Positions 7,581 through 14,608 of a stretch of 37,870 nt of DNA are shown piece by piece. Position numbers and translations under genes: made by a program. Position 1 is the stretch's first letter. The number at the start of each line of letters is the position of its first letter. The notes below the pieces were generated by a model, which searched no databases, had not been told where the DNA came from, and saw only the letters and a program-made list of their open reading frames with translations. The DNA is from Actinomycetota bacterium (GTDB lineage Bacteria > Actinomycetota > Actinomycetes > Nanopelagicales > Nanopelagicaceae): positions 1-37,870 of the forward strand of contig WLQG01000008.1 of the NCBI GenBank assembly GCA_009698445.1, read 5' to 3'.

Positions 7581-9614
7581 CTAAAGCAAACCGCGACGCT
7601 TCAACAGCGGCTCGATCTTTGAATCACGCCCACGGAAATTGCGGAACATCTGCATTGAATCAATTGATCCACCGCGTCCAAGCAGTGTGTTTCTAAAGTG
7701 TTCACCGTTCTTACGAGTTAAACCACCGTTTTCTTTGAACCAATCAACAGTGTCAGCATCTAAGACTTCAGACCAGACATAACCGTAATAACCAGCAGAG
7801 TAACCGCCGGCAAAGATGTGCGAGAAGTATGTAGATCTGTAGCGGGTTGGGACTGGCGCAAACTCAAGTCCGTAGTCCTTTATTGCTTGGGCTTCAAAGG
7901 CTTCTACATCAGTAACTTTTGCCGCCTCTTGGGTATTCAATGAGTGCCACGCTAAATCAAGAATTGCTGCAGCTAAGTAACTAGTCGTCGCATGACCTTC
8001 ATTAAATGTTGACGCAGCTTTCAAGTTATCAATCCACTCTTGTGGCAATTTCTCGCCAGTTTCATAATGGCGCGCATAATTTTCAACTACTTCTGGCCAT
8101 AAGATCCACATCTCATTGACCTGTGATGGGAATTCAACAAAGTCGCGCTGAACGCTTGTGCCGGATACACGAGGATATTTAACTTGCGAAAGCAATCCAT
8201 GGAGTGCATGACCAAACTCATGGAACAACGTCGTTGTTTCATCGAATGTCAGCAAAGTTGGTTTACCTGCTGGAGGTTTAGGAATATTAAGGTTATTTAC
8301 AACCACCGGGAGTTGATTAAAGAGGAAGTTTTGATCGACCAGATTATTCATCCATGCACCACCACGCTTTGAATCGCGTGTGTAGAAATCCCCAATGAAT
8401 AGGCCAAGCTTTGAGCCGTCTTCATTGCTGACTTCAAAAGCACGTGCTTCTGGATGGTAGGTAACCAAATCAGGACGTTCTTTGAAAGTAATCCCAAAAA
8501 GTTTATTGGCAGCAAAAAAGATTCCATTAACTAAAACGGATTCCAGTTCAAAATAAGGGCGCATCTTGCTGGTATCGATGTTGTATTTTTCAAGACGAAC
8601 TTGTTCGGTATAAAAGCCCCAATCCCAACTTTGGATATCAGTTCCAGCTGATTTCTTGAGATCTTCGGCTTCAGCTTTGGCGTTACGAACAGCAGCAGGT
8701 GCAATTTTACGAAGCATTGCATGCACATTGTCTGGATGTTCGGCAGTCTGCACCGCAATAACGTGCTCGGCATGAGTGTTCTTGCCAAATAATTTAGCCC
8801 GCTCAGCACGCAACTTAACTACCTGCAGCAATACCGGCTTGTTGTCATTGTCATTCGTGCGGTTAGCTTTAAGTAGTGATTGCTGCATTATTTTTTGGCG
8901 CAGCTCGCGATTAGTCAAGGAATTCAATACTGGATTACCTGAAAAATTCACCATACCGATAAGCCATTTACCGTCATGGCCACGATCGTTGGCCGCAGAA
9001 GCCGCAGAAGCAATCTCATTTTCACTCAAGCCATCGAGCTCTTCAATAGTTTCAACTAAAACAGCTAAATCATTTGTATCGGCTAAAACATTTTTTGAAA
9101 ACTGAGTTTCCAATTTTGAAAGCTCTTCATTGAGTTGCTTAAGACGATTGCGCTCAGATTCTGTCAGGTGGGCTCCAGCATGAATTAAATCTTTGTAGTA
9201 GCGCTCCAGCAACCAGGCATCCTCGCTATTGAGACCAATTGACTCGCGGTTATCGTAGAGATTCTTAATGCGCGCAAAGAGAACAGGATTGAGATTGATG
9301 GCATCTTGGTGGGCAGCAAGTTTTGGTGCCATTTCTTCTTCGATTGCATCTAATGAATCGCTGGTATCGCTTGAAGATTTATTAAAAAAGACCAACAAAG
9401 TGCGCATCAACATCTGTCCACTTTTTTCTAAAGCAACAATTGTATTTTCAAATGTTGCGGCACCTGGCGCATCAAGAATCGCCTTGACTTCAGCTAACTG
9501 TTGTTTGCATCCTTCATAAAAGGCAGGCAGATAGTGCTCCTCTTTAATGAGGGCAAAAGGTGGCAACTCAAACTCAAGCTCACTTCGTGTGGCAAATGGA
9601 TTCGCAATAGTCAT
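7581..9614 (-). CDS. dcp: M3 family oligopeptidase (peptidyl-dipeptidase type)
   Basis: The 677-residue cytoplasmic protein is a zinc metallopeptidase of family M3. The HEFGHALHG motif at residues 465-473 supplies two zinc histidines and the catalytic glutamate, and Glu494 in FVEFPSQ is the expected third ligand. The upstream stretch DFYTRDSKRGGAWM is typical of the Dcp/oligopeptidase A branch. The likely role is degrading short peptides from protein turnover or uptake. No signal peptide is present. The start ATG has no ribosome site but carries TAGGGT seven bases upstream. The helicase stop on the same strand is 27 bases away. Dcp versus oligopeptidase A specificity cannot be settled here. 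Confidence 0.93.
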   Translation of the reverse strand: MTIANPFATRSELEFELPPFALIKEEHYLPAFYEGCKQQLAEVKAILDAPGAATFENTIVALEKSGQMLMRTLLVFFNKSSSDTSDSLDAIEEEMAPKLAAHQDAINLNPVLFARIKNLYDNRESIGLNSEDAWLLERYYKDLIHAGAHLTESERNRLKQLNEELSKLETQFSKNVLADTNDLAVLVETIEELDGLSENEIASAASAANDRGHDGKWLIGMVNFSGNPVLNSLTNRELRQKIMQQSLLKANRTNDNDNKPVLLQVVKLRAERAKLFGKNTHAEHVIAVQTAEHPDNVHAMLRKIAPAAVRNAKAEAEDLKKSAGTDIQSWDWGFYTEQVRLEKYNIDTSKMRPYFELESVLVNGIFFAANKLFGITFKERPDLVTYHPEARAFEVSNEDGSKLGLFIGDFYTRDSKRGGAWMNNLVDQNFLFNQLPVVVNNLNIPKPPAGKPTLLTFDETTTLFHEFGHALHGLLSQVKYPRVSGTSVQRDFVEFPSQVNEMWILWPEVVENYARHYETGEKLPQEWIDNLKAASTFNEGHATTSYLAAAILDLAWHSLNTQEAAKVTDVEAFEAQAIKDYGLEFAPVPTRYRSTYFSHIFAGGYSAGYYGYVWSEVLDADTVDWFKENGGLTRKNGEHFRNTLLGRGGSIDSMQMFRNFRGRDSKIEPLLKRRGLL

Positions 9615-9621
9615 AGAGCAA

Positions 9622-9627
9622 ACCCTA
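9622..9627 (-). promoter_or_regulatory. Leaderless-type -10 box of the M3 peptidase
   Basis: On the minus strand TAGGGT ends seven bases before the ATG (9612-9614), the spacing expected if transcription starts at or next to the start codon. No Shine-Dalgarno-like sequence is present. No convincing -35 was found. Confidence 0.45.
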
Positions 9628-9641
9628 TCGAGAACTCTTAC

Positions 9642-11735
9642 TTAACGAGGGCGGCGGCGACGCTGACTTGAGTTAGGACGAGGGCGCTTATTGCCGCCAC
9701 TTCGTACTGATTTTTCAACGATTGGTTGAATGTATGGAACACCTGATGGCTCTTGTGCGCCAGTGATCTTCATAAGTTCGGTGCTTAATGGTGTGACACC
9801 AACAAATTTTGGAGTAACACCAGCACGTGAAGTCAGGCTACCAATTGATTTCTGCTGCTTAGTTGTAGCGATTGTTACAACAGTTCCAGCTTCACCAGCA
9901 CGAGCGGTACGGCCTGCGCGGTGTAGATAATCTTTGTGATCAGTTGGTGCATCAACGTGCACAACTAATGAGATTCCATCAACGTGAATACCGCGAGCCG
10001 CAACATCTGTTGCAACCAATGCAGCGTTAGCTGAATCCTTGAAGAGTGCAAGAGTACGAGTACGAACTGCCTGTGACTTTCCACCGTGAAGTGCTCCAAC
10101 AGCAACACCTGCGTGAGCAAGTTTGTCAGCTAAGCGATCAGCACCACGTTGAGTCTTAACGAACATAATGGTTTTACCGTTACGTGCAGCAATTTGATTT
10201 GTAATGTCATCTTTATCGCCCGGATTCATCACAAGAACGAAGTGCTCCATTGTTGAAACAGATGCACGGTCATTTTGAAGTGAGTGAGTCTTTGGGTTCT
10301 TCAAGTACTGACGAACCAAAGAATCAACACCGCGGTCAAGAGTTGCTGAGAACAACAGACGTTGTCCATCGAGCTTTGCTTGATCCAAAATCTCTTTAAC
10401 TACTGGCAAGAAGCCCATGTCAGCCATTTGATCGGCTTCATCAAGAACTGTGATTTGCAAGTGATCGAGTTGAACTTCACCCTTATTTAATAGATCAATA
10501 AGGCGACCAGGTGTTGCAACCAAAATTGCTGTTCCGCGGCGCATTGCAGTGATCTGCTTTGCATAAGACATTCCACCGGCAACGACAACTGATTCGTGAC
10601 CAATTGATCGTGCAAGTGGCATCAAAACTTCATCAATCTGTTGAGCAAGTTCGCGCGTTGGAGTTAATACCAATGCCAGTGGCTTATGTGGCTTTGCAAC
10701 CTTGCCATTGAGGTTATTAAGAAGCGCTAAACCAAATGCAAGAGTCTTACCTGAACCTGTTTGCCCTCGGCCCAAAATGTCATGACCAGCTAATGCATCT
10801 GGCAATGTTGCAATCTGGATTGGGAATGGAAGCATGATTCCTTGTTTTGCAAGGGCGTTAACTAGGGGAGCTGCAATACCGAGATCACTGAAAGTAGTTG
10901 TAATTTCAGTAAGTGGAGTTGCATCAACCAAGTTGGCATCAGCTAAATTTGTTGAAATGTAATTATCATCTGCGCCGAAATCGACTGCAGCATTTGTATG
11001 AGTCTTTGATGAATGCTTGAAATCATCACGTGCATATGCAGGTGAATCATTACGGCGGTCGCGAACTGGACGTTCTGCGCGAAAGTTAGCTGCACGTGTA
11101 TCAGGTGCTTCGCTGCGCTTCTTTGGACGAGTTGGATCAAACTTTTCTACCTTGCGTGGAACAAAGTTTGGACGGCCATCATCAATACGTGAGACCTTAG
11201 CTTTTGCAGCATCACGGCGATTAGTTGGACGAGTATCTGAGGTTTTGTAATCAGGCTTTTTGAACTCTGGCTTTTTGTATTCAGATTTCTTGTTCTCTGG
11301 CTTTACAAACTCTTTCTTCTTATCAAATGCGCGCTTAGTGCGATCATCACGTTGTGCAACAAACTTCTTTGCGCGGCTTTCTGGGCGCTGTGATTGTTCG
11401 ATACGTGCAGCACGTTCTTCAGGAGCCTCAATCGGACGTGGCTTTGACGCTGTCTTTTCCTGGAAGCGCTTAGCGCGAAGCTTTGAGCGATCAGTTAGAC
11501 GTGTTTCCTTTTTTGATTGAGTTGATGAATCTACATCGGAGTAACGACGTGTAGATGCGGGCTTTCCAGATTTAGGAGCCACGTTTTCGCCCTTGCGTGC
11601 ATTCTTTTGCGCAGTTGTGTGACGAGCTTTTGGGTCAGCAGCTTTAAAAGCAGCTTTCTTAGTTCGCTTAGGCTTTCCAACTGATGCTGCACGGCGGGCT
11701 TTTCCGGGCGCTGAAGTACGAGGTGTTAATGACAT
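9642..11735 (-). CDS. DEAD-box RNA helicase with long basic N-terminus
   Basis: The product (697 residues from this ATG) has two parts. Residues 1 to about 275 are low-complexity and very rich in Lys, Arg, Asp and Pro, including a repeated KKPEF/KKPDY segment near residues 140-165. The helicase core follows: Q-motif around residue 281 (FSDLGI), Walker A GQTGSGKT near 324-331, LDEADQM, LLFSATL, and motif VI HRAGRTARAGEAGT. These RhlE-like enzymes remodel RNA, for example during ribosome assembly or cold shock. The N-terminal tail is probably disordered and RNA-binding. The start is uncertain: a TTG at 11762 would add nine residues, and neither start has a ribosome site. A structured region lies upstream. 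Confidence 0.93.
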   Translation of the reverse strand: MSLTPRTSAPGKARRAASVGKPKRTKKAAFKAADPKARHTTAQKNARKGENVAPKSGKPASTRRYSDVDSSTQSKKETRLTDRSKLRAKRFQEKTASKPRPIEAPEERAARIEQSQRPESRAKKFVAQRDDRTKRAFDKKKEFVKPENKKSEYKKPEFKKPDYKTSDTRPTNRRDAAKAKVSRIDDGRPNFVPRKVEKFDPTRPKKRSEAPDTRAANFRAERPVRDRRNDSPAYARDDFKHSSKTHTNAAVDFGADDNYISTNLADANLVDATPLTEITTTFSDLGIAAPLVNALAKQGIMLPFPIQIATLPDALAGHDILGRGQTGSGKTLAFGLALLNNLNGKVAKPHKPLALVLTPTRELAQQIDEVLMPLARSIGHESVVVAGGMSYAKQITAMRRGTAILVATPGRLIDLLNKGEVQLDHLQITVLDEADQMADMGFLPVVKEILDQAKLDGQRLLFSATLDRGVDSLVRQYLKNPKTHSLQNDRASVSTMEHFVLVMNPGDKDDITNQIAARNGKTIMFVKTQRGADRLADKLAHAGVAVGALHGGKSQAVRTRTLALFKDSANAALVATDVAARGIHVDGISLVVHVDAPTDHKDYLHRAGRTARAGEAGTVVTIATTKQQKSIGSLTSRAGVTPKFVGVTPLSTELMKITGAQEPSGVPYIQPIVEKSVRSGGNKRPRPNSSQRRRRPR

Positions 11736-11881
11736 AGAAATAGATACCAATCGAGACGACAAGCGCGTCTCGGGTGTGATCGGCGCTTAGTGGCCGTCAG
11801 GGTCGTGATAAGACTCGCAAGTAGCGCTGCATGAGCAGCACTTGGGGGAAGTTCTTTGATGCGGTTGCATCAACATGGGCA
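11736..11881 (-). ncRNA. Structured leader or small RNA upstream of the helicase
   Basis: This stretch has no credible gene but carries several inverted repeats on the minus strand. One is a perfect seven-pair hairpin (arms TTGATGC / GCATCAA, 11856-11873). Another has arms CAAGT+GCTGC / GCAGC+ACTTG with a three-base bulge (11818-11844). A short ACTT-CCCCC-AAGT element (11840-11852) shares its AAGT arm with the second hairpin, so the two are mutually exclusive. TAGAAT at 11882-11887 could be the promoter -10. It may be a regulatory leader of the helicase or an independent RNA; neither is proven. Confidence 0.4.
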
Positions 11882-11887
11882 ATTCTA
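11882..11887 (-). promoter_or_regulatory. -10 box before the helicase leader
   Basis: The minus strand reads TAGAAT, five of six matches to TATAAT, directly upstream of the hairpin-rich region. Transcription would begin near 11875, giving the helicase a leader of roughly 140 bases. No good -35 element was found at 16-18 bases. Confidence 0.4.
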
Positions 11888-11894
11888 CCCTGAA

Positions 11895-12215
11895 TTATTG
11901 CTTCTCTTTACCATCGGCTTCATCGGCCAAAGCCTGCAAATCTGGCCGTGGAATTCGTGGAATATCGCCTTTAGTGAGTCGTCGCCACAAATAAAAAGAA
12001 ACACCAGCAAAAAACGGCCATTCAAATGTGTAAACCCATGCACGCCAGTTGCCACTTTGTGCGCGGCCAAATTCAAACCATCCAGCCCACAAACAAAAAG
12101 GGACAACAATAAATAATGAAATATTTAATATCCGCTTTTGCTTCGTGGTTATTGGTGGAGTTTGCGAATCATTTCTTACCCAGTCAGGGGCTTCAAAACC
12201 ATCGCGGTCAGGCAT
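11895..12215 (-). CDS. Small membrane protein next to ctaG
   Basis: The 106-residue protein has a polar N-terminus (~30 residues), then two hydrophobic segments, about residues 30-48 (LNISLFIVVPFCLWAGWFEF) and 58-77 (WVYTFEWPFFAGVSFYLW), and a charged C-terminal tail. No catalytic motif is visible. The WVYTFEWPFF pattern resembles a conserved actinobacterial membrane protein of unknown function, but I cannot name a family with certainty. The start overlaps the ctaG 3' end by eight bases, so it is co-transcribed with the oxidase assembly factor. A supporting role in respiratory-complex assembly is only a guess from position. Confidence 0.85.
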   Translation of the reverse strand: MPDRDGFEAPDWVRNDSQTPPITTKQKRILNISLFIVVPFCLWAGWFEFGRAQSGNWRAWVYTFEWPFFAGVSFYLWRRLTKGDIPRIPRPDLQALADEADGKEKQ

Positions 12216-12972
12216 TCTCAGCTGCTATCTCTGCATCGATTTCTTGAGATTTCTTTTCTTCAGATTTAATCCAGTGATAAACCGCCAGCGACATCCATAT
12301 GGCATCAATAATCATCGAGCCCGCCCACATAAAAGATCCACCTTGGCGCTGATCGCTCAGCGAATACATGTTGTCGTATAAAGAACCAGGGGCGGTATAG
12401 ATAAAGAAGCCAGTCAAAGTTTCTGGAACCATCATCAGAAATAATGCAATAACGGCAATTGCTGGAGTAACCCGACGGCCCTCTAAATTTCGATCAAGTA
12501 AGTTGAAGTAGAAAAAATATGGAAGCAATAAATAGAGTCCAACTTCTAGATAAGTGTGTGCCCAAGGGTTATCCATGATGAATTTATGTGGGATAGGAAG
12601 GTGAACGCCAATCATTAGTGCGGCGTAAGCGAACCAGCTGAAAAATGGATTAGTTGCGGCGCTAAAAAATTTGTTGGTGGGATGAAAACCTTTAGGAGTT
12701 CCCAACACCAAGAGAGGTCCAGTGATCATCATCAAGGTAATGTGCTGAATCATGTGTAGCGAGAAATAATCCATAGCTCGAGCACCAATAGGTGTCACGA
12801 TTACTGCAAGAGCGCTAAAGATGCCTGCGTAGAAGAAGCCTTGCTGCCTAGGGGTAACTTCACCTTTGGATTGGCGTGCATATAGATATGTAACAAATAA
12901 AAGCGGAAGCAGAATTTCTGGGGCCAACTGCCAGGAAGCCCAGATCCCTACGCCATGATGGTGCATCTGCAT
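12208..12972 (-). CDS. ctaG: CtaG, cytochrome oxidase copper-assembly factor
   Basis: This 254-residue membrane protein has about seven hydrophobic segments and matches the caa3-type CtaG family, with features such as HMIQHITLMMITGPLLVLG, LPIPHKFIMDN and PETLTGFFIY. The family is needed to build active cytochrome oxidase, probably by delivering copper to the CuB site. The N-terminus MQMHHHG is His-rich, which would suit metal contact. It is transcribed divergently from the oxidase structural genes, supporting the role. There is no ribosome site, but TAGGTT lies seven bases before the ATG, suggesting leaderless expression. A 14-base palindrome (12994-13007) lies just upstream. Confidence 0.92.
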   Translation of the reverse strand: MQMHHHGVGIWASWQLAPEILLPLLFVTYLYARQSKGEVTPRQQGFFYAGIFSALAVIVTPIGARAMDYFSLHMIQHITLMMITGPLLVLGTPKGFHPTNKFFSAATNPFFSWFAYAALMIGVHLPIPHKFIMDNPWAHTYLEVGLYLLLPYFFYFNLLDRNLEGRRVTPAIAVIALFLMMVPETLTGFFIYTAPGSLYDNMYSLSDQRQGGSFMWAGSMIIDAIWMSLAVYHWIKSEEKKSQEIDAEIAAENA

Positions 12973-12979
12973 GGGCGAA

Positions 12980-12985
12980 AACCTA
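12980..12985 (-). promoter_or_regulatory. Leaderless-type -10 box of ctaG
   Basis: The minus strand reads TAGGTT, then seven bases, then the ctaG ATG. There is no ribosome site. The palindrome at 12994-13007 falls in the region between a -10 and a -35 and could act as an operator. Confidence 0.42.
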
Positions 12986-12993
12986 ACACCATG

Positions 12994-13007
12994 GCTTCAT
13001 ATGAAGC
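12994..13007. promoter_or_regulatory. Perfect 14-bp palindrome upstream of ctaG
   Basis: GCTTCATATGAAGC reads the same on both strands. It lies 22 bases upstream of the ctaG start, overlapping its promoter spacer, and about 45 bases upstream of the candidate oxidase promoter. A dimeric repressor or activator site is plausible; the regulator is unknown. Confidence 0.4.
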
Positions 13008-13052
13008 AGAAAATCACCCCTAAGTGCTGGCACTCATGATGCATGGTGGTGA

Positions 13053-13081
13053 TTGGCAAAAAGGGGCGCTTGCCGTACCCT
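13053..13081 (+). promoter_or_regulatory. Promoter of the cytochrome oxidase operon
   Basis: TTGGCA at 13053-13058 (five of six matches to TTGACA) and TACCCT at 13076-13081 (TANNNT) are exactly 17 bases apart. Transcription from about 13088 would give a leader of roughly 57 bases with a hairpin (13093-13113) and a strong ribosome site GGGAGGGG at 13132-13139. Confidence 0.55.
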
Positions 13082-13092
13082 GCTATGAACTG

Positions 13093-13113
13093 ATTCACAG
13101 TTTTTCTGTGAAT
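13093..13113 (+). promoter_or_regulatory. Hairpin/inverted repeat in the oxidase operon leader
   Basis: Perfect eight-base arms ATTCACAG and CTGTGAAT flank a TTTTT loop, followed by TTTCTTAAATT. It starts about five bases after the predicted transcription start. It could be an RNA hairpin (5'-end stabiliser or weak attenuator) or a DNA operator for a dimeric regulator. The stem is AT-rich, so it is weak as a terminator. Confidence 0.45.
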
Positions 13114-13144
13114 TTTCTTAAATTCCCTATCGGGAGGGGCATTG

Positions 13145-13831
13145 ATGAATAAGCGGGTATTTGGCGCGCTTGGAACGGTGATCTTAGGCGTGGCAGTTAT
13201 TGCCGGTGTCGGGTCATATGTTGCTAACGCTAAAAACGATTCAAGAGTTTTAGCGGCGACACCAGCGGGAACGATGGATACACCGCAGGGAACTTTGCCT
13301 CATGCAACTTTAGATATTTCTGTTTACCCAGACAGTATGGCGGGTAGCCACGGAAAAGATGGTGGTGCACACCCTGGTTATGTTACATATGGACCAGTAA
13401 CTAACTATGAAGTCCCAGCACATTCAGTAATCACGATGACTGTTACCAACTATGACGGTGGTGAAAGTTTAAATAACGATTACTTCGCACATGTTCGCGG
13501 AACCATTGATGGCTCAGCACTTCTTAATGGAGAGCGTATGACTCAGATTTCTCCCGATGCAGTTGGTCATACTTTTACTATTCACGGCCTAGCTGTTGGT
13601 CAAGATGAATTTTTTGTAAGCGTTCCGATGAAAGCAGTTGCTGAAGAAGATATGCCAGAAGAAGGATATTCTTCAAAGCCAAGCGTCACAGTCTTTACAT
13701 TTATTACTGGTGGACCTGGCGAATATATTTGGAACTGCGAATACCCATGTGGCGACGGAACGATTGCCAAGTTTGGCGCAGCGATGTCAACAATGGGTTA
13801 TATGTCCGGTCACTTTACGGTGAAGGGATAA
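13145..13831 (+). CDS. Exported cupredoxin-like protein with CuA-like cysteine pair
   Basis: The 228-residue product begins with a signal peptide or anchor (hydrophobic residues 6-26, possible cleavage after YVANA). The rest looks like a beta-rich cupredoxin fold: H142 in GHTFTIHG resembles the KHSF histidine of cytochrome oxidase subunit II, and C198-x3-C202 (WNCEYPCG) resembles the CuA CAELC motif. However, the His and Met that should follow the second Cys are absent; instead there is a Met cluster (M214, M217, M220) in the segment ending MGYMSGHFTV. It heads the operon, six bases before ctaC. It may carry copper for CuA assembly or act as an accessory redox subunit. ATG 13145 is chosen over TTG 13142 because GGGAGGGG sits five bases upstream. 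Confidence 0.85.
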   Translation: MNKRVFGALGTVILGVAVIAGVGSYVANAKNDSRVLAATPAGTMDTPQGTLPHATLDISVYPDSMAGSHGKDGGAHPGYVTYGPVTNYEVPAHSVITMTVTNYDGGESLNNDYFAHVRGTIDGSALLNGERMTQISPDAVGHTFTIHGLAVGQDEFFVSVPMKAVAEEDMPEEGYSSKPSVTVFTFITGGPGEYIWNCEYPCGDGTIAKFGAAMSTMGYMSGHFTVKG

Positions 13832-13837
13832 CGCGCT

Positions 13838-14608
13838 ATGACTGATCTAATGACGCCAAAAACTCCACAATGGTGGAAGAAGTCAGATGTTAAGAAAACA
13901 TTTATCCTCTGGATAATCTGCACAGCAGTTATTGGTTATGTCGGTGTGGAATTCCATGTTCGCAACATGGTTGACCCAGCTTCAGAAACTATGTCTAGTG
14001 TTATTTCTTTGATGCGTATATTTACTTGGGCTGCAGCACCTGTTGCAGGACTTGTAAGCGCAATGAGCCTTACGGTGCTTACTTCAAAGCGCCATTATGG
14101 AGATAACCCACCGGCCGAAGCCGACCATGAAATTCGCAACTCGCCAAAGACAGCTGCAGTTTGGGTAGTTGTTTCTGGGCTTTTGTGCTTATTTGCACTT
14201 GTTGGTGGATTGGTTGTTCTCCAGCATGACAATGAAGCCATTCTGGATTCAAAGGCTATTCAAGTAAATGTAACTGGCCAGCAATGGGTCTGGAACTTTG
14301 ATTATGCAAATGGTGCTCGAAGTGAAGATCTGTATCTTCCAGTAGATAAGCCAGTTGTATTCCACATTACTAGCGTGGATGTTAAGCATTCATTCTGGGT
14401 GGTTCAAATGGGAATCAAAATGGATGCAAATCCGGGTTACATAACCGAGACTGCGGTAACTCCAAACAAGATTGGTGTATTTGATGTTCGATGCGCTGAG
14501 CTGTGCGGGCTACTACATGCATATATGCAAACAAAAGTTCACGTAGTAAGTCAGGCAGATTATGACGCATGGCTAAATGCTCATGCAGCAATGGAGGCAG
14601 GCGCATAA
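13838..14608 (+). CDS. ctaC: Cytochrome c oxidase subunit II
   Basis: The 256-residue protein carries the complete CuA centre: H184 (DVKHSFWV), C219, E221, C223, H227 and M230 (CAELCGLLHAYM). Trp-rich QQWVWNFDY near residue 150 matches the electron-entry region. Three hydrophobic segments (about 20-38, 58-80 and 105-128) precede the periplasm-facing cupredoxin domain; the first may be a retained signal anchor. There is no fused cytochrome c domain. It accepts electrons from cytochrome c or the bc complex and passes them to subunit I. It lies six bases after the cupredoxin-like gene and overlaps ctaD by one base. Confidence 0.96.
   Translation: MTDLMTPKTPQWWKKSDVKKTFILWIICTAVIGYVGVEFHVRNMVDPASETMSSVISLMRIFTWAAAPVAGLVSAMSLTVLTSKRHYGDNPPAEADHEIRNSPKTAAVWVVVSGLLCLFALVGGLVVLQHDNEAILDSKAIQVNVTGQQWVWNFDYANGARSEDLYLPVDKPVVFHITSVDVKHSFWVVQMGIKMDANPGYITETAVTPNKIGVFDVRCAELCGLLHAYMQTKVHVVSQADYDAWLNAHAAMEAGA

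Noticed and set aside
8184-8372. Small plus-strand ORF inside the M3 peptidase gene
   Set aside because: It is antisense to the conserved HEFGH-coding region and has no ribosome site.
11840-11852. The actinobacterial 6C RNA
   Set aside because: The loop has five rather than six or more cytosines and only one such loop is present; gene context also differs. A covariance-model search could reopen this.
12049-12381. Plus-strand ORF of 110 residues opposite ctaG and its neighbour
   Set aside because: It is antisense to two credible membrane protein genes and its translation has no recognisable features.
13093-13120. An intrinsic terminator upstream of the cupredoxin gene
   Set aside because: The stem is AT-rich with three G/C pairs and lies between a promoter and a strong ribosome site; no plus-strand gene upstream needs terminating.
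14569-14607. An earlier ATG for ctaD
   Set aside because: It lies inside ctaC and adds 13 Cys/Arg-rich residues unlike subunit I; the one-base overlap start at 14608 is the normal coupling pattern.
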